Source: Rhizobium sp. TH2 (lineage in GTDB: Bacteria; Pseudomonadota; Alphaproteobacteria; Rhizobiales; Rhizobiaceae). Taken from it: a DNA stretch of 64,000 nt. Below the pieces are notes generated by a model, which did not search any database, was not told the DNA's origin, and worked only from the letters and a program-made list of their open reading frames with translations. Position 1 is the first letter of the stretch. Each line of letters begins with the position of its first letter. Both the position numbers and the translations under genes were made by a program. Where the stretch lies: contig NZ_CP062231.1 in the NCBI RefSeq assembly GCF_024707525.1, forward strand, positions 1,736,001-1,800,000. Reading direction: 5' to 3'. This document shows, one piece after another, positions 24,690 to 33,399 of the stretch.

Positions 24690-26060
24690 ATGACCGCGCG
24701 TATTCTAGTCGTTGACGATATTCCAGCCAATGTGAAGCTTCTGGAAGCAAGGCTTTTGGCCGAGTATTTCGACGTTCTCACCGCCGAGAACGGCTATGAA
24801 TGCCTCGATATCTGCAGCAAGGTCTCCGTCGATGTGATCCTGCTCGATATCATGATGCCCGGCATGGATGGTTTCGAGGTCTGCGAGAAGCTGAAGTCCA
24901 ATCCGAAGACCGCGCATATCCCGGTCGTGATGGTCACCGCGCTCGACCAGCCCGCCGACCGCGTGCGTGGGCTCAGGGCAGGGGCCGACGATTTCCTCAC
25001 CAAGCCGGTCAACGACATGCAGCTCATGGCGCGCGTGAAAAGCCTCGTGCGGCTCAAGATGCTGTCGGATGAACTCAAGCTGCGTGCCGAGACCGCCCGT
25101 TCGATCGGGCTGGAAGATCACCTTGCCCGCGCCGTACAGGCAGAGGAAGTCGCCAGCATCCTGCTCGTCGATGGCCGTGCCAATTCGCAAGAGCGCATCG
25201 CACGCGCTCTGAGGCCGATTGCCGACATCACCGCGATGAACGATCCGCAGGCCGCGATCTTCGAGGCTGCCGAGGGTCATTTCGACCTCATCATCGTCAA
25301 TTCCAACTTCGACGACTACGATGCGCTGCGGCTCTGCTCGCAGCTACGATCGCTCGAGCGCTCCCGTTTCATCCCGGTCCTGCTGGTGGTCGATCAGGGC
25401 GGCGAGAGCATGGTGGTGCGGGCGCTGGAACTCGGCGTCAACGATTACATCCTCCGTCCTGTCGACCCCAACGAACTGCTGGTGCGCTGCCTGACCCAGC
25501 TCAAGCGCAAGCGCTATAACGATCGCCTGCGCGACAGCGTGCAGCAGACGATCGAACTTGCAGTGACAGACGGGCTGACCGGCCTGAACAACCGCCGCTA
25601 TCTCGACAAGCACCTGAAGCTGCTTTTCGATCGCGCGATCGCGCGCGGCCGTCCGCTCTCGATCTGCATCACCGATATCGATCGCTTCAAATCAGTCAAC
25701 GACACCTACGGTCACGATGCCGGCGACGAGGTGTTGAAGGAATTCGCCGCCCGCATCCGTTCCACCGTGCGCGGCGCCGATCTCGCCTGCCGCTTCGGCG
25801 GCGAGGAATTCGTGGTCATCATGCCCGACACATTGCCGGAAACGGCTGCGGCAATCGCCGAACGCCTGCGGCATGTCGTGGAATCACAACCCTTCCAGCT
25901 CCGGCAGAACGGCACGGCGCTCACCATTACAGCATCGCTGGGTTTTTCCTCGACTATCGGTGGCGCCGAATCAGCGGAACAATTGCTCAAGCAGGCCGAT
26001 CGTGCGCTCTACGAAGCCAAGCATGGCGGCCGCAATCGGGTTGTGGCGGCGGCTGCTTAG
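24690..26060 (+). CDS. pleD: PleD-type diguanylate cyclase, REC-REC-GGDEF
   Basis: Makes cyclic-di-GMP at the cell-cycle transition when phosphorylated. Receiver 1 (about 3-120) keeps the Asp in VILLDIMMPGMDG. Receiver 2 (about 150-270) is degenerate, with FDLIIVNSNFDD where the phospho-acceptor should be, as in the known PleD adaptor domain. The GGDEF domain (about 290-455) has the catalytic FGGEEFVV and an upstream RGAD inhibitory I-site, so product feedback is expected. Co-transcribed with divK. Confidence 0.97.
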   Translation: MTARILVVDDIPANVKLLEARLLAEYFDVLTAENGYECLDICSKVSVDVILLDIMMPGMDGFEVCEKLKSNPKTAHIPVVMVTALDQPADRVRGLRAGADDFLTKPVNDMQLMARVKSLVRLKMLSDELKLRAETARSIGLEDHLARAVQAEEVASILLVDGRANSQERIARALRPIADITAMNDPQAAIFEAAEGHFDLIIVNSNFDDYDALRLCSQLRSLERSRFIPVLLVVDQGGESMVVRALELGVNDYILRPVDPNELLVRCLTQLKRKRYNDRLRDSVQQTIELAVTDGLTGLNNRRYLDKHLKLLFDRAIARGRPLSICITDIDRFKSVNDTYGHDAGDEVLKEFAARIRSTVRGADLACRFGGEEFVVIMPDTLPETAAAIAERLRHVVESQPFQLRQNGTALTITASLGFSSTIGGAESAEQLLKQADRALYEAKHGGRNRVVAAAA

Positions 26061-26540
26061 AATCCGCGGATTGCATTTTCGTGGTTCGCACGGTTGTCCA
26101 CAGACAATTCTGGCGGATTTTGTTGGTACATAGGCGCCGCAGGGGCTTTCGCTCTCGCATGAGCTTAGCTAAAATTACGCTTCGTCGATGAATATCTATT
26201 AGAAGTAGTACCCATTAAATTCGAGCAATATCCCCAAGTTGATAAAAGTCAATTCTGGAGCTGAATACCTGTCTTTTAGTCGGCTCTTCCACAGCATAGC
26301 TTTCTGCTTTCAGTTGCGTATTGTGGAATCACTACGAGTATTTAATACTGTCGTATAGCGCGAGTATTTGGCAATGCGACCGAAGTGTCCGTATGCCGCT
26401 TTATGGGGCAGGAACCTGCCCGAGCGTTAACCATTTGTACACTTTTGCAACGGGTTGGTTAATAACCCGTTGATTTCCTCGCGATTTCGGAGCATGTTCC
26501 ACCTGCATGGGAGCGGTAGCTAACTGCTCACAGATTCGGA
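26061..26540. other. AT-rich gene-free region downstream of pleD
   Basis: About 480 bp, visibly richer in A and T than its surroundings, with no supported reading frame. It contains an FNR/FixK-like box at 26239-26252, IR TTCCACA...TGTGGAA (near 26289-26323), hairpin GGGCAGG-aa-CCTGCCC (26406-26421) and AACGGGTT-N7-AACCCGTT (26449-26471). A TTGTCCACA near 26093 resembles a DnaA box. In the rhizobia I remember rpmG follows pleD; it is absent here. Confidence 0.5.
26239..26252. promoter_or_regulatory. FNR/FixK-type box
   Basis: TTGAT-AAAA-GTCAA fits the rhizobial FixK/FNR half-site pair TTGAY-N4-RTCAA exactly. It is in an AT-rich gap, so a chance match is quite possible, and no oxygen-regulated gene is adjacent. 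Confidence 0.35.
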
Positions 26541-26690
26541 TACCCCATGATGCTCAGGTCCGCCGCATCTCCTGGGTCGTGGGGCCGGTCGGTCAGCTAG
26601 TAATATATGCGGAGTCCTCGTTCTGCTTTTACTGTTGACCGACCCCCATTGAACGCCACCGCCTGAACGGGCGGTGGCGTTTTCAATTTA
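26540..26690 (+). ncRNA. candidate structured small RNA with terminator
   Basis: GGTCGGTCA (26587-26595), preceded by GGGG, pairs with TGACCGACC (26636-26644) followed by CCC, closing a 40-base loop; CCGCAT (26563-26568) can pair with ATGCGG (26607-26612) as an alternative fold. A strong intrinsic terminator with a T tract on this strand follows directly. pleD stops about 480 bp upstream, far for it to own this terminator. The 5' end is a guess. Confidence 0.45.
26652..26690 (+). terminator. strong intrinsic terminator
   Basis: AACGCCACCGCC, loop TGAACG, GGCGGTGGCGTT, then TTCAATTT. The T-rich side is on the plus strand, so it ends rightward transcripts, opposing uvrC, rather than serving uvrC. 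Confidence 0.85.
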
Positions 26691-26707
26691 GGCGAGTCTC
26701 CGTGCCG

Positions 26708-28759
26708 CTATTTGTCCGGAAGCTTGTCGTGGAAATGGGCATAGACCTGCTTTGCAACCGCTTCCGAAATCCCCGGCACCGACAAAAGATCCGTGATCCC
26801 CGCGCGTGACACCGCTTTTGCCGTGCCGAAATGTTGAAGCAAGGCGCGCTTGCGGCCGGGGCCGATGCCCGAGACTTCATCGAGCGGATTTTTCACCAGT
26901 TCCTTCTTGCGCCGCGCCCTGTGCGTGCCGATGGCGAAGCGGTGCGCCTCATCGCGCATGCGCTGGATGAAATAGAGCACGGGGTCGCGCGGCGGCAGTG
27001 AGAAGCTCTGCTTGCCGAGTTGGAAGAAGCGTTCACGGCCGGCCTCGCGATCCTGCCCCTTGGCGACGCCGATCGCGATCACGCTATCGGTAATGCCGAG
27101 CTCTTCGAGGATCGCCCGAACCGCCGTCATCTGGCCCTGGCCGCCGTCGATCAGAATAATGTCCGGCCATGCCGGGAAGGGTGCGTCCTCCGGTGCTGAC
27201 TGCGAGCGATCCGGAATGCCTTCTTCCTTGATGAGCCGCGAGAAGCGCCGGGTCATGACTTCGCGCATCATGCCGAAATCGTCACCGGGCGTCAGTTCCT
27301 CGGATTTGATGTTGAACTTCCGGTACTGGCTCTTGACGAAACCTTCCGGCCCCGCAACCACCATGCCGCCCACGGCATTGGTGCCCATGATATGCGAGTT
27401 GTCGTAAATCTCGATCCGGCGGGGCGGGTAGGGCAGGCTGAATGTCTCGACCATGCCGTTGAGCAGCCGTGCCTGTGAACTCGTCTCGGCCAGTTGCCGG
27501 CCATGGGCCTCACGCGCGTTGTTGAGTGCATGCTCGACCACTTCGCGCTTCTCGCCTCGCTGCGGCGTGTTGATATGCACGCGAAAGCCCGAGCGCTCCG
27601 TCAGAGCATCCGAGAGCAATTGTTGCTCTTCGATGGCCTCTGACAGCAGAATATGCCGTGGACATGGCTTGTCATCATAGAATTGTGCCAAGAACGCGTT
27701 CAACACTTCAGCGCCGCTGAGCGCGGGATCGGCTTTAGGGAAGTACGCACGGTTGCCCCAGTTTTGGCCTGTCCGGTAGAAGAACACCTGGATGCAGCTG
27801 AGCCCGCCATCGTGATAAATGGCGAAGACATCCGCTTCCTCGATCGAGGCGAGGTTGATGCCCTGGTGGCTCTGCACATGCGACAGTGCCGCCAGCCGGT
27901 CGCGATAGACTGCCGCGCGCTCGAAATCGAGATCCTCGGCCGCCTCGTTCATGCCCTTGGCAATCGTAGCCTTGACCAGTTGGCTGCGGCCCGAAAGGAA
28001 GTCGCGTGCCTCGGTCACCAGTTCGGCATAGTCCTCGTCGCTGACCTCATGCGTACAGGGCCCGGCACAGCGCTTGATCTGGTAGAGCAGACAGGGCCGG
28101 GTGCGACTTTCGAACACGGAATCCGTGCATGTCCTGAGCAGGAAGGCACGCTGCAGCGAATTGATTGTCCGCCCGACCGCGATTGCCGAGGCGAACGGCC
28201 CGAAATAATCGCCCTTGCGGACGCGCGCACCGCGATGCTTCATGATCGCCGGCGCGCGATGCCCGCCCGAGATCAGGATATAAGGAAAACTCTTGTCGTC
28301 GCGCAGCAGCACGTTGAAGCGCGGCCTGAGCCGCTTGATCAGGTTCGCCTCGAGCAGCAGCGCCTCGGTTTCCGTCCTGGTGATGACGAATTCCATATTG
28401 GCGGTCAGCCGCACCATCTGGCCGATGCGATTGGAATGAACACGGCCGGCTGCATAATTGCCGACACGCTTCTTCAGCGAGCGCGCCTTGCCGACATAGA
28501 GCACTTCATTGTCCGCATTCAGCATGCGGTAGACGCCGGGGCTATTGGGCAATTGCTTGACGAATTCGCCGATCAGTTCCATGCCGGTCAGGCTGGTCTC
28601 GAGCCGCGGCGTCTCGTTCCAGGCGATTGTCGCGCCGGTCGCATCTGTCAGCAGCACATCCGCAGCGACCGCCGGTGCCTCCATGACATCGTCGTCGTCT
28701 TCCTCAATCGCGTTCTCGTCATAGAGAATGCCGCCGTCGTCAGGCGTGCGTCCGTTCAT
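26708..28759 (-). CDS. uvrC: excinuclease ABC subunit C
   Basis: Dual-incision nuclease of nucleotide excision repair. After a variable acidic N-terminus (about 1-55) comes the GIY-YIG domain ([29 protein letters not shown]), then a Cys-rich region ([15 protein letters not shown]), a UVR motif ([15 protein letters not shown]), the RNase H-like endonuclease ([21 protein letters not shown]) and a C-terminal double HhH ([31 protein letters not shown]). 683 residues is normal. Its ATG overlaps the SDR stop by four bases. Confidence 0.98.
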   Translation of the reverse strand: MNGRTPDDGGILYDENAIEEDDDDVMEAPAVAADVLLTDATGATIAWNETPRLETSLTGMELIGEFVKQLPNSPGVYRMLNADNEVLYVGKARSLKKRVGNYAAGRVHSNRIGQMVRLTANMEFVITRTETEALLLEANLIKRLRPRFNVLLRDDKSFPYILISGGHRAPAIMKHRGARVRKGDYFGPFASAIAVGRTINSLQRAFLLRTCTDSVFESRTRPCLLYQIKRCAGPCTHEVSDEDYAELVTEARDFLSGRSQLVKATIAKGMNEAAEDLDFERAAVYRDRLAALSHVQSHQGINLASIEEADVFAIYHDGGLSCIQVFFYRTGQNWGNRAYFPKADPALSGAEVLNAFLAQFYDDKPCPRHILLSEAIEEQQLLSDALTERSGFRVHINTPQRGEKREVVEHALNNAREAHGRQLAETSSQARLLNGMVETFSLPYPPRRIEIYDNSHIMGTNAVGGMVVAGPEGFVKSQYRKFNIKSEELTPGDDFGMMREVMTRRFSRLIKEEGIPDRSQSAPEDAPFPAWPDIILIDGGQGQMTAVRAILEELGITDSVIAIGVAKGQDREAGRERFFQLGKQSFSLPPRDPVLYFIQRMRDEAHRFAIGTHRARRKKELVKNPLDEVSGIGPGRKRALLQHFGTAKAVSRAGITDLLSVPGISEAVAKQVYAHFHDKLPDK

Positions 28760-29523
28760 TCCACGACCTCCGCCACATCGGGCGTCTGCCAGGCCAGATG
28801 CTGGCCGCCATCGAGCGCGATCATCTGGCCGGTGAGCGACGGTGTATCATGCAGGTATCGGATCGTCCGGCCGAACTCGTCGAGATCGGCACCCTTTTTC
28901 ATGATCAGGCCCGCCGTCTGCTTTTCAAAATCGGCCTGTGTCTGGCGTGCGGCCGGCAGCGTGGGACCGGGACCGATCGCGTTGACGCGGATGCGTGGGG
29001 CCAGCGCCTGTGCCGCTGTCTTGGTCGCCATATAGAGTGCCGCCTTCGAAAGCGTATAGGAATAGAATCGCGGGGTGGGGGACCAGACCCGCTGGTCGAT
29101 GATATTGACCACAAGCCCGCTGACGGATTCCGGCAGTTGCCGCGCGAAATCGCGCACCAGGATCGATGGCGCCTTCACATGGATCTCGAAATGCTCGTCG
29201 AACAGCGCTTCGTCGAAATGCTCGACGCTGTCCTGGCGGAAAATCGAGGCATTGTTGACCAGCACGCCGAGCGGCCCGAGATGTGCGACCGCCTCCGCGA
29301 TGATGGTTTGGCGCTCTTTTCGGTCGGTCAGGTCGCCGGAAACCACCGCCGCGCGGCCGCCCGCCGCCACGATCTCGTCGCGCAACGAGCTTGCCAGGTC
29401 GATAGACCGTGACGCGTGGATAGCAACGGCATAATCATGGCTCGCGAGTTCCCTGACAATCGCCGCGCCGATACGCTGGGCGCCGCCGGTGACAAGCACT
29501 GTCTTCAGTTGCCGGGATGTCAA
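28756..29523 (-). CDS. SDR oxidoreductase, pteridine-reductase-like, 255 aa
   Basis: Short-chain dehydrogenase. The cofactor motif is TGGAQRIG, the TGxxxRxG form found in FolM and trypanosomatid pteridine reductases. NNAS follows, and YSYTLSK supplies the Tyr and Lys. The usual catalytic Ser is replaced by IIDQRVW, with Asp in that place as in PTR1-type enzymes. A dihydropteridine or dihydromonapterin reductase role is therefore likely, though not shown. Translationally coupled to uvrC by an ATGA overlap; the start at 29523 is the first Met before the Rossmann strand. Confidence 0.85.
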   Translation of the reverse strand: MTSRQLKTVLVTGGAQRIGAAIVRELASHDYAVAIHASRSIDLASSLRDEIVAAGGRAAVVSGDLTDRKERQTIIAEAVAHLGPLGVLVNNASIFRQDSVEHFDEALFDEHFEIHVKAPSILVRDFARQLPESVSGLVVNIIDQRVWSPTPRFYSYTLSKAALYMATKTAAQALAPRIRVNAIGPGPTLPAARQTQADFEKQTAGLIMKKGADLDEFGRTIRYLHDTPSLTGQMIALDGGQHLAWQTPDVAEVVE

Positions 29524-29886
29524 TTCAGGACCTTCAGAATCACGTTTGGATATCCGTTAATAGATATAGTGCGGCTTAGGCTGGTACAAACCCAAACGTA
29601 GAGGATTTTTTAACCGTAATATTCGATGTAATATTTCATCTAATTTTCAGTTTATGTTGCGCGGGTGATGGTGCATCTATATGTATAGTGAATGAATAGT
29701 TGATTATTGGATTGTTTCATTGATAAAATAACACAACATTGCCATGATTTATTCATGCTTTGGTAACTTCATTTCCCCATTTAGGAGGCATCAATTCTTT
29801 CAGTCCGGGAGCGGATTGATGTTCAGAACTGGTGCTGGAAATCGCGGGGTCCGCCGGTCCGGCACGGGAAATTAAGGAGTAGTAAC
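29524..29886. other. AT-rich divergent leader region before the porin gene
   Basis: 363 bp. The left part is strongly AT-rich with imperfect tandem GTAATATT motifs (around 29613-29635). The right part is a probable long 5' leader of the porin mRNA containing a small upstream reading frame. Promoter elements were not assigned with confidence. Confidence 0.4.
29819..29875 (+). CDS. possible 18-codon leader peptide of the porin mRNA
   Basis: ATG with GGGAGC about 7 bases upstream, 18 codons rich in Gly and Arg (MFRTGAGNRGVRRSGTGN), and a TAA that overlaps the AAGGAG ribosome-binding site of the porin. The geometry suits translational coupling or attenuation, but such a short frame can arise by chance. 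Confidence 0.35.
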   Translation: MFRTGAGNRGVRRSGTGN

Positions 29887-30525
29887 ATGCGTAACCTCAT
29901 CAAGACCCTCACGGCTTCGGTCATCCTCGTTTCCGCCGCTGCCGGCTTTGCCCGCGCGGCTGATGCCATCGACGAGATTCCGTTGGCGCCTGAAGCCGTC
30001 GAAACCGTCACATCAGGCAACTGGGAAGGTGCCTATGTCGGCGGCAAGCTCACCCACCAGTGGGGTAAGGTCAAGGACACCAAGGATTATGACGCCAATG
30101 GTTTCGGCGGCGGCGTCTATACCGGCTACAACAAGCAGAACGGCCAGATCGTCTACGGTGTCGAAGCCGACGTGAACTATTCGGGCATCGACAAGGGCTA
30201 CAACGGCGTCGAATCCGAGCAGGGCGTCAACGGCTCGCTGCGCGCCCGCGTCGGCTACGATCTCTCGCCGGCCCTAGTCTATGCGACCGGCGGTCTGGCT
30301 GCCACCAATCTGGAGAGCAAGGACGCAACGTCGAGCGACAGCAAGAACTTGATCGGCGTGACCATCGGCGCCGGCGTGGAAACCAAGATCACCGAATCGA
30401 TCACGGCACGTACCGAGTATCGCTTTACCAACTACCAGAGCCAGACCTTCGATCTCGATTCCGGCGCCACCGAACGCGGCCTGAAAGATCACCAGGTCAA
30501 TATCGGCCTGGGCGTAAAGTTCTGA
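29887..30525 (+). CDS. outer membrane beta-barrel protein, RopB/Omp25-like, 212 aa
   Basis: Signal peptide MRNLIKTLTASVILVSAAAGFARA with cleavage before ADA. The mature part begins with a short linker then WEGAYVGGKLTHQWGKV, the opening strand of the Omp25/31/RopB family, continues with GGGVYTGYNKQNGQIVYGVEADVNYSG and ends TERGLKDHQVNIGLGVKF with the C-terminal Phe. It is probably an abundant eight-strand barrel that stabilises the outer membrane. AAGGAG lies 8 bases upstream. Its position beside the SDR-uvrC pair matches the usual RopB locus, as I recall it. Confidence 0.9.
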   Translation: MRNLIKTLTASVILVSAAAGFARAADAIDEIPLAPEAVETVTSGNWEGAYVGGKLTHQWGKVKDTKDYDANGFGGGVYTGYNKQNGQIVYGVEADVNYSGIDKGYNGVESEQGVNGSLRARVGYDLSPALVYATGGLAATNLESKDATSSDSKNLIGVTIGAGVETKITESITARTEYRFTNYQSQTFDLDSGATERGLKDHQVNIGLGVKF

Positions 30526-30566
30526 TCTCGCTGCAACGCGTTCCATTCCCAATCGTCGGGGGACGA

Positions 30567-30600
30567 GGGGCCGGGTGAAAACCCGGCCCCGATTTTATTT
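30567..30600 (+). terminator. intrinsic terminator after the porin
   Basis: GGGGCCGGGT-GAAA-ACCCGGCCCC followed by GATTTTATTT: ten GC-rich pairs, a stable GNRA tetraloop and a T tract, right for a highly expressed gene. Confidence 0.9.
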
Positions 30601-31197
30601 CGGCGCTTGCGGCACCATGTCGGCATGGGCGGGAAAGAACTTCTCGAATTTCTTCGTCCAGTTCCTGAGCTTCGGGCGGCCCTTTTCCCATTGGCCGGGA
30701 AAACGCAAGCCCAGATAGCCGATCAGCGCCGCGAGCGCGAAGTGGCCGCCGTGCAGGTTCTTGTTGGTCTTCGGCAGGTTGGCTTCAATATGATCGAGCC
30801 CGCGCGTCACCTTCACCCACTGCCGGTCTATCCACGGCTGGTGAACGAGTTCGGCCGGCCGCATGCGCCTTTCATAGACGATCGCCAGCAGGCAGTCGGT
30901 GATTCCGTCGCACAGCGCCTCGAACACCTCCGCCTCGGTCCTCTTTTCCGGATTGCGCGGGTAAAGCCCGTTCTTCGTCATGCGGTTGAAATATTGCATG
31001 ATCGCCCTGGAGTCATAGACCGACGGCATATCCTCGCGGATCAGCACCGGAATCTTGCCGAGCGGGTTGTTGCCGGTCAGGAGTTCCGGTGATTCTTCGG
31101 TATTGGTCGTGACGCTCTCGACATCGAGGCCGAGATATTTCGCTGCCATCCGCGCTTTGGCGGAATAGGGCGAGGTGGGCGAGTAAAGCAGTTTCAT
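30595..31197 (-). CDS. glutathione S-transferase family protein, 200 aa
   Basis: GST fold: N-terminal MKLLYSPTSPYSAKARMAAKYLGLD with a Ser/Tyr-type active-site region (SPYSAK), NNPLGKIPVLI with the cis-Pro, and PSVYDSRAIMQYFN with the Asp-Ser glutathione contacts. The C-terminal domain has HFALAALIGYLGLRFPGQW. It resembles the YibF-like group. Start at 31197 with GAGGA 6 bases upstream. The RNase T2 gene lies 8 bp upstream on the same strand, so the two may share a transcript. Confidence 0.88.
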   Translation of the reverse strand: MKLLYSPTSPYSAKARMAAKYLGLDVESVTTNTEESPELLTGNNPLGKIPVLIREDMPSVYDSRAIMQYFNRMTKNGLYPRNPEKRTEAEVFEALCDGITDCLLAIVYERRMRPAELVHQPWIDRQWVKVTRGLDHIEANLPKTNKNLHGGHFALAALIGYLGLRFPGQWEKGRPKLRNWTKKFEKFFPAHADMVPQAPK

Positions 31198-31205
31198 TTG
31201 TATCC

Positions 31206-31844
31206 TCAAGGCAGGGCGGGAAGGTTGACGATGCGGGCGCGGCAGGCATTCCTGTCGGTCTCGTCGCAATCTCGGAAGGCAAGCGATTTGGTCATGCAAA
31301 CGCGGATTTCAATGAGTTGCCCGCCTTGGCAGGAAACGGCGACACCCTTGTGCGTCAGGCCCGGATTGGCCTTCGTCATCAGGGTCTCGATCTCGTCGAC
31401 AGCAAGCCTGCGTGGAAGTCGTCCGTCGAACACGACTGGCGGCACACGCACTCTCTGATAGGCAGCCCTCAACGTCTGGAAATAAGTCCGCTGGTTCAGC
31501 CCCGAACAGCTGCCGTGCTTGCGCCATTCGTGACCCGCAAGCCCCGCCGAGGGGATGATGTCGAACATGGTCCGCGCAAGCGCCTGCGGCACCCGTTCCG
31601 GCTCGCGGCTGGAGCAGTATTCCGGCCAGCCCCGCTCGTTCTGCGGCCACAATCCATGCACGATGAACGTATAGGGACGACGGCCGCTGCATTGTGCGGT
31701 CGAACCGTCCCGGTCGTTCGCCGCACACCAGCTCGGCGACCACGAGAGCGACAGAACATAAAAATCAAAATCGTCGGCAAACGCCCGGCTCCCACTGGCG
31801 AGCAGGAACACGGCCATGAGAACTCGGGTAGCGATGCGCTTCAT
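31206..31844 (-). CDS. RNase T2 family ribonuclease, exported, 212 aa
   Basis: Periplasmic or secreted endoribonuclease with no strong base preference expected. Signal peptide MKRIATRVLMAVFLLASGSRAFA. Both catalytic segments are intact: FIVHGLWPQ (CAS I) and HEWRKHGSC (CAS II), with the two His and the Glu-Lys required. YVLSLSWSPSWC is the standard first strand and several Cys allow disulfides. The start overlaps the stop of the upstream gene by four bases (ATGA), so its synthesis is tied to that of the small exported partner. Confidence 0.93.
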   Translation of the reverse strand: MKRIATRVLMAVFLLASGSRAFADDFDFYVLSLSWSPSWCAANDRDGSTAQCSGRRPYTFIVHGLWPQNERGWPEYCSSREPERVPQALARTMFDIIPSAGLAGHEWRKHGSCSGLNQRTYFQTLRAAYQRVRVPPVVFDGRLPRRLAVDEIETLMTKANPGLTHKGVAVSCQGGQLIEIRVCMTKSLAFRDCDETDRNACRARIVNLPALP

Positions 31845-32305
31845 CCGTCGTTTCCGGTTTCCCAGCCGATCGTGTTGCGGATCGTCGAGCAGTCCTTGCC
31901 GTAGATATGCCACGGATCGAGCCCCGCGATGCAGAATTCAAGCCCCGAAAGAAGCGGCGTGCCGGCAAAGCCCCATGGTTTTTCCAGGAGATACCACATG
32001 TCGCGTATCGTGCCGTCGTTCATCCGCGCCTTGGCATGGCACCATTTGCGGGCGACGGTATGCGTCTCGTCGCGCTTGCTGTCGAGCCGCTCGCGCGGAT
32101 GGATGACCTCGACGAGGAAAATCTTCGTCTTGGTATAGCCGCGGAACTTGGAATCCACCTTCTGCTTCAGCGTCTCGATGACCCAGGGCGTCGTGCAATA
32201 GTCGGTCGGATCCGGCAGGCGGAGTTCACCGGCCGCCGCGTTGCCAGCCGGCACCAGCGCGGTCAGCGTCAGCGCGAGGGAAAGCGCGGTGCGAGCGAGA
32301 AACAT
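31841..32305 (-). CDS. exported cysteine-containing protein of unknown function, 154 aa
   Basis: Not recognised. Start taken at 32305 (MFLARTALSL), which places TCGGAG 8 bases upstream; an ATG two codons earlier is possible. It has a signal peptide ending near AGNAAAG, then a 130-residue mature domain with four Cys (DYCTTPW, RKWCHAK, LEFCIAG, GKDCSTI) that could make two disulfides, and an aromatic stretch MWYLLEKPWGF. Direct ATGA coupling to an RNase T2 gene suggests a partner, chaperone or inhibitor of that enzyme; this is inference only. Confidence 0.7.
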   Translation of the reverse strand: MFLARTALSLALTLTALVPAGNAAAGELRLPDPTDYCTTPWVIETLKQKVDSKFRGYTKTKIFLVEVIHPRERLDSKRDETHTVARKWCHAKARMNDGTIRDMWYLLEKPWGFAGTPLLSGLEFCIAGLDPWHIYGKDCSTIRNTIGWETGNDG

Positions 32306-32435
32306 CGTCATGACTCCGATAGCTAGGTGCCGCACCTTGATCCGGATGCGAATGCCGGGTCAAGTGCAAACCTGTCACACTTGCCGGTCTATAAATCGGC
32401 CCCGCTGCGATTACGTCTATTGAGGCCAGAAGTCC

Positions 32436-33242
32436 ATGAAGCTCGTCCATATCTCCGACATCCATATCAACCCCGAGCCGATCCTCGGCATCGATCCGGT
32501 GGCCAATTTCAAGGCCTGCATCGATCACGTCGCCGAATTCCAGTCCGATGCCGACCGCGTCGTCATCACCGGCGACCTGACTCACCACGGCCGGCGCGAA
32601 AGCTACGAGCTGCTGCGCGGGATGCTCGACCAAAGCGCATTGAAGAACGACCTCGCGCCGCGCCTGCTGATCGGCAATCACGATGACCGCGACACATTCC
32701 GCGCCGTTTTCCCGGAAGCCGCGGCCGATCACAACGGCCACGTCCAATGGTACGAGGACGTCGCCGCCGGCCGCTTTATCTATCTCGATACCGCCGAGAA
32801 AGGCACCCATGCCGGCCATTACGGCGAGGAACGCCGCGCATGGCTGACCCATGTGCTCGACCTCGCGCGGGAGGATGGCGTGCCGGCCTGGCTCTTCATG
32901 CACCACAATCCGGCCGCCGTGCATGTCGCCAATGCCGACCAGATCGGCCTTGTCGACGAAGCCGCATTCCAGGCGCTGATTTCGGATTATCGCGACGTCG
33001 TGCGCCACATCTTCTTCGGCCATTGTCACTATACGCTGAGCGGCATGATCGACGGCGTGCCTTTCTCGGCGCCGCGTTCGACCTGCCACACATGCTGGCC
33101 GGATTTCTCCGGCATCGCCGACCGCATGGGCTATGGCGACCTCGTACCCAACTACAATGTCTGCATGCTCAACGAGCGTTCGACGGTGATTCATTCGGTC
33201 GATTTTCTCGATCAGCACAAGGTGAAGTGGCTGGTGGAATGA
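32436..33242 (+). CDS. class III cyclic-nucleotide phosphodiesterase-like metallophosphoesterase, 268 aa
   Basis: Calcineurin-like dinuclear metal phosphoesterase. All metal motifs are present: HISDIHIN (D-x-H), VVITGDLTHHG (GD), LLIGNHDDRD (GNHD), WLFMHHNP, and FFGHCHYTL (GHxH). The order and length fit the CpdA/GpdQ family that hydrolyses cAMP or glycerophosphodiesters; which of these is not decidable here. No signal peptide, so cytoplasmic. Start at ATG 32436 fits the first beta strand; the ribosome-binding site (GAGGCCAG) is fair. Confidence 0.9.
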   Translation: MKLVHISDIHINPEPILGIDPVANFKACIDHVAEFQSDADRVVITGDLTHHGRRESYELLRGMLDQSALKNDLAPRLLIGNHDDRDTFRAVFPEAAADHNGHVQWYEDVAAGRFIYLDTAEKGTHAGHYGEERRAWLTHVLDLAREDGVPAWLFMHHNPAAVHVANADQIGLVDEAAFQALISDYRDVVRHIFFGHCHYTLSGMIDGVPFSAPRSTCHTCWPDFSGIADRMGYGDLVPNYNVCMLNERSTVIHSVDFLDQHKVKWLVE

Positions 33243-33399
33243 GCACATGGGAAAAAATTGCCATACGTCAAAAAAAGTACGACAATTTAAGCATTGGTTA
33301 AATATGGGACAGAAAATGGATCCATGCGAGGGAATTGTTAACTCTGGAATAGTGTGACTTTATTAGAACGGTAGCCTACTGCTGAGCGGGGGCTTCAAC

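Noticed and set aside
27653..29035. 460-codon open frame on the plus strand across uvrC and the SDR
   Set aside because: Antisense to two clear genes and spanning their overlap; no family features.
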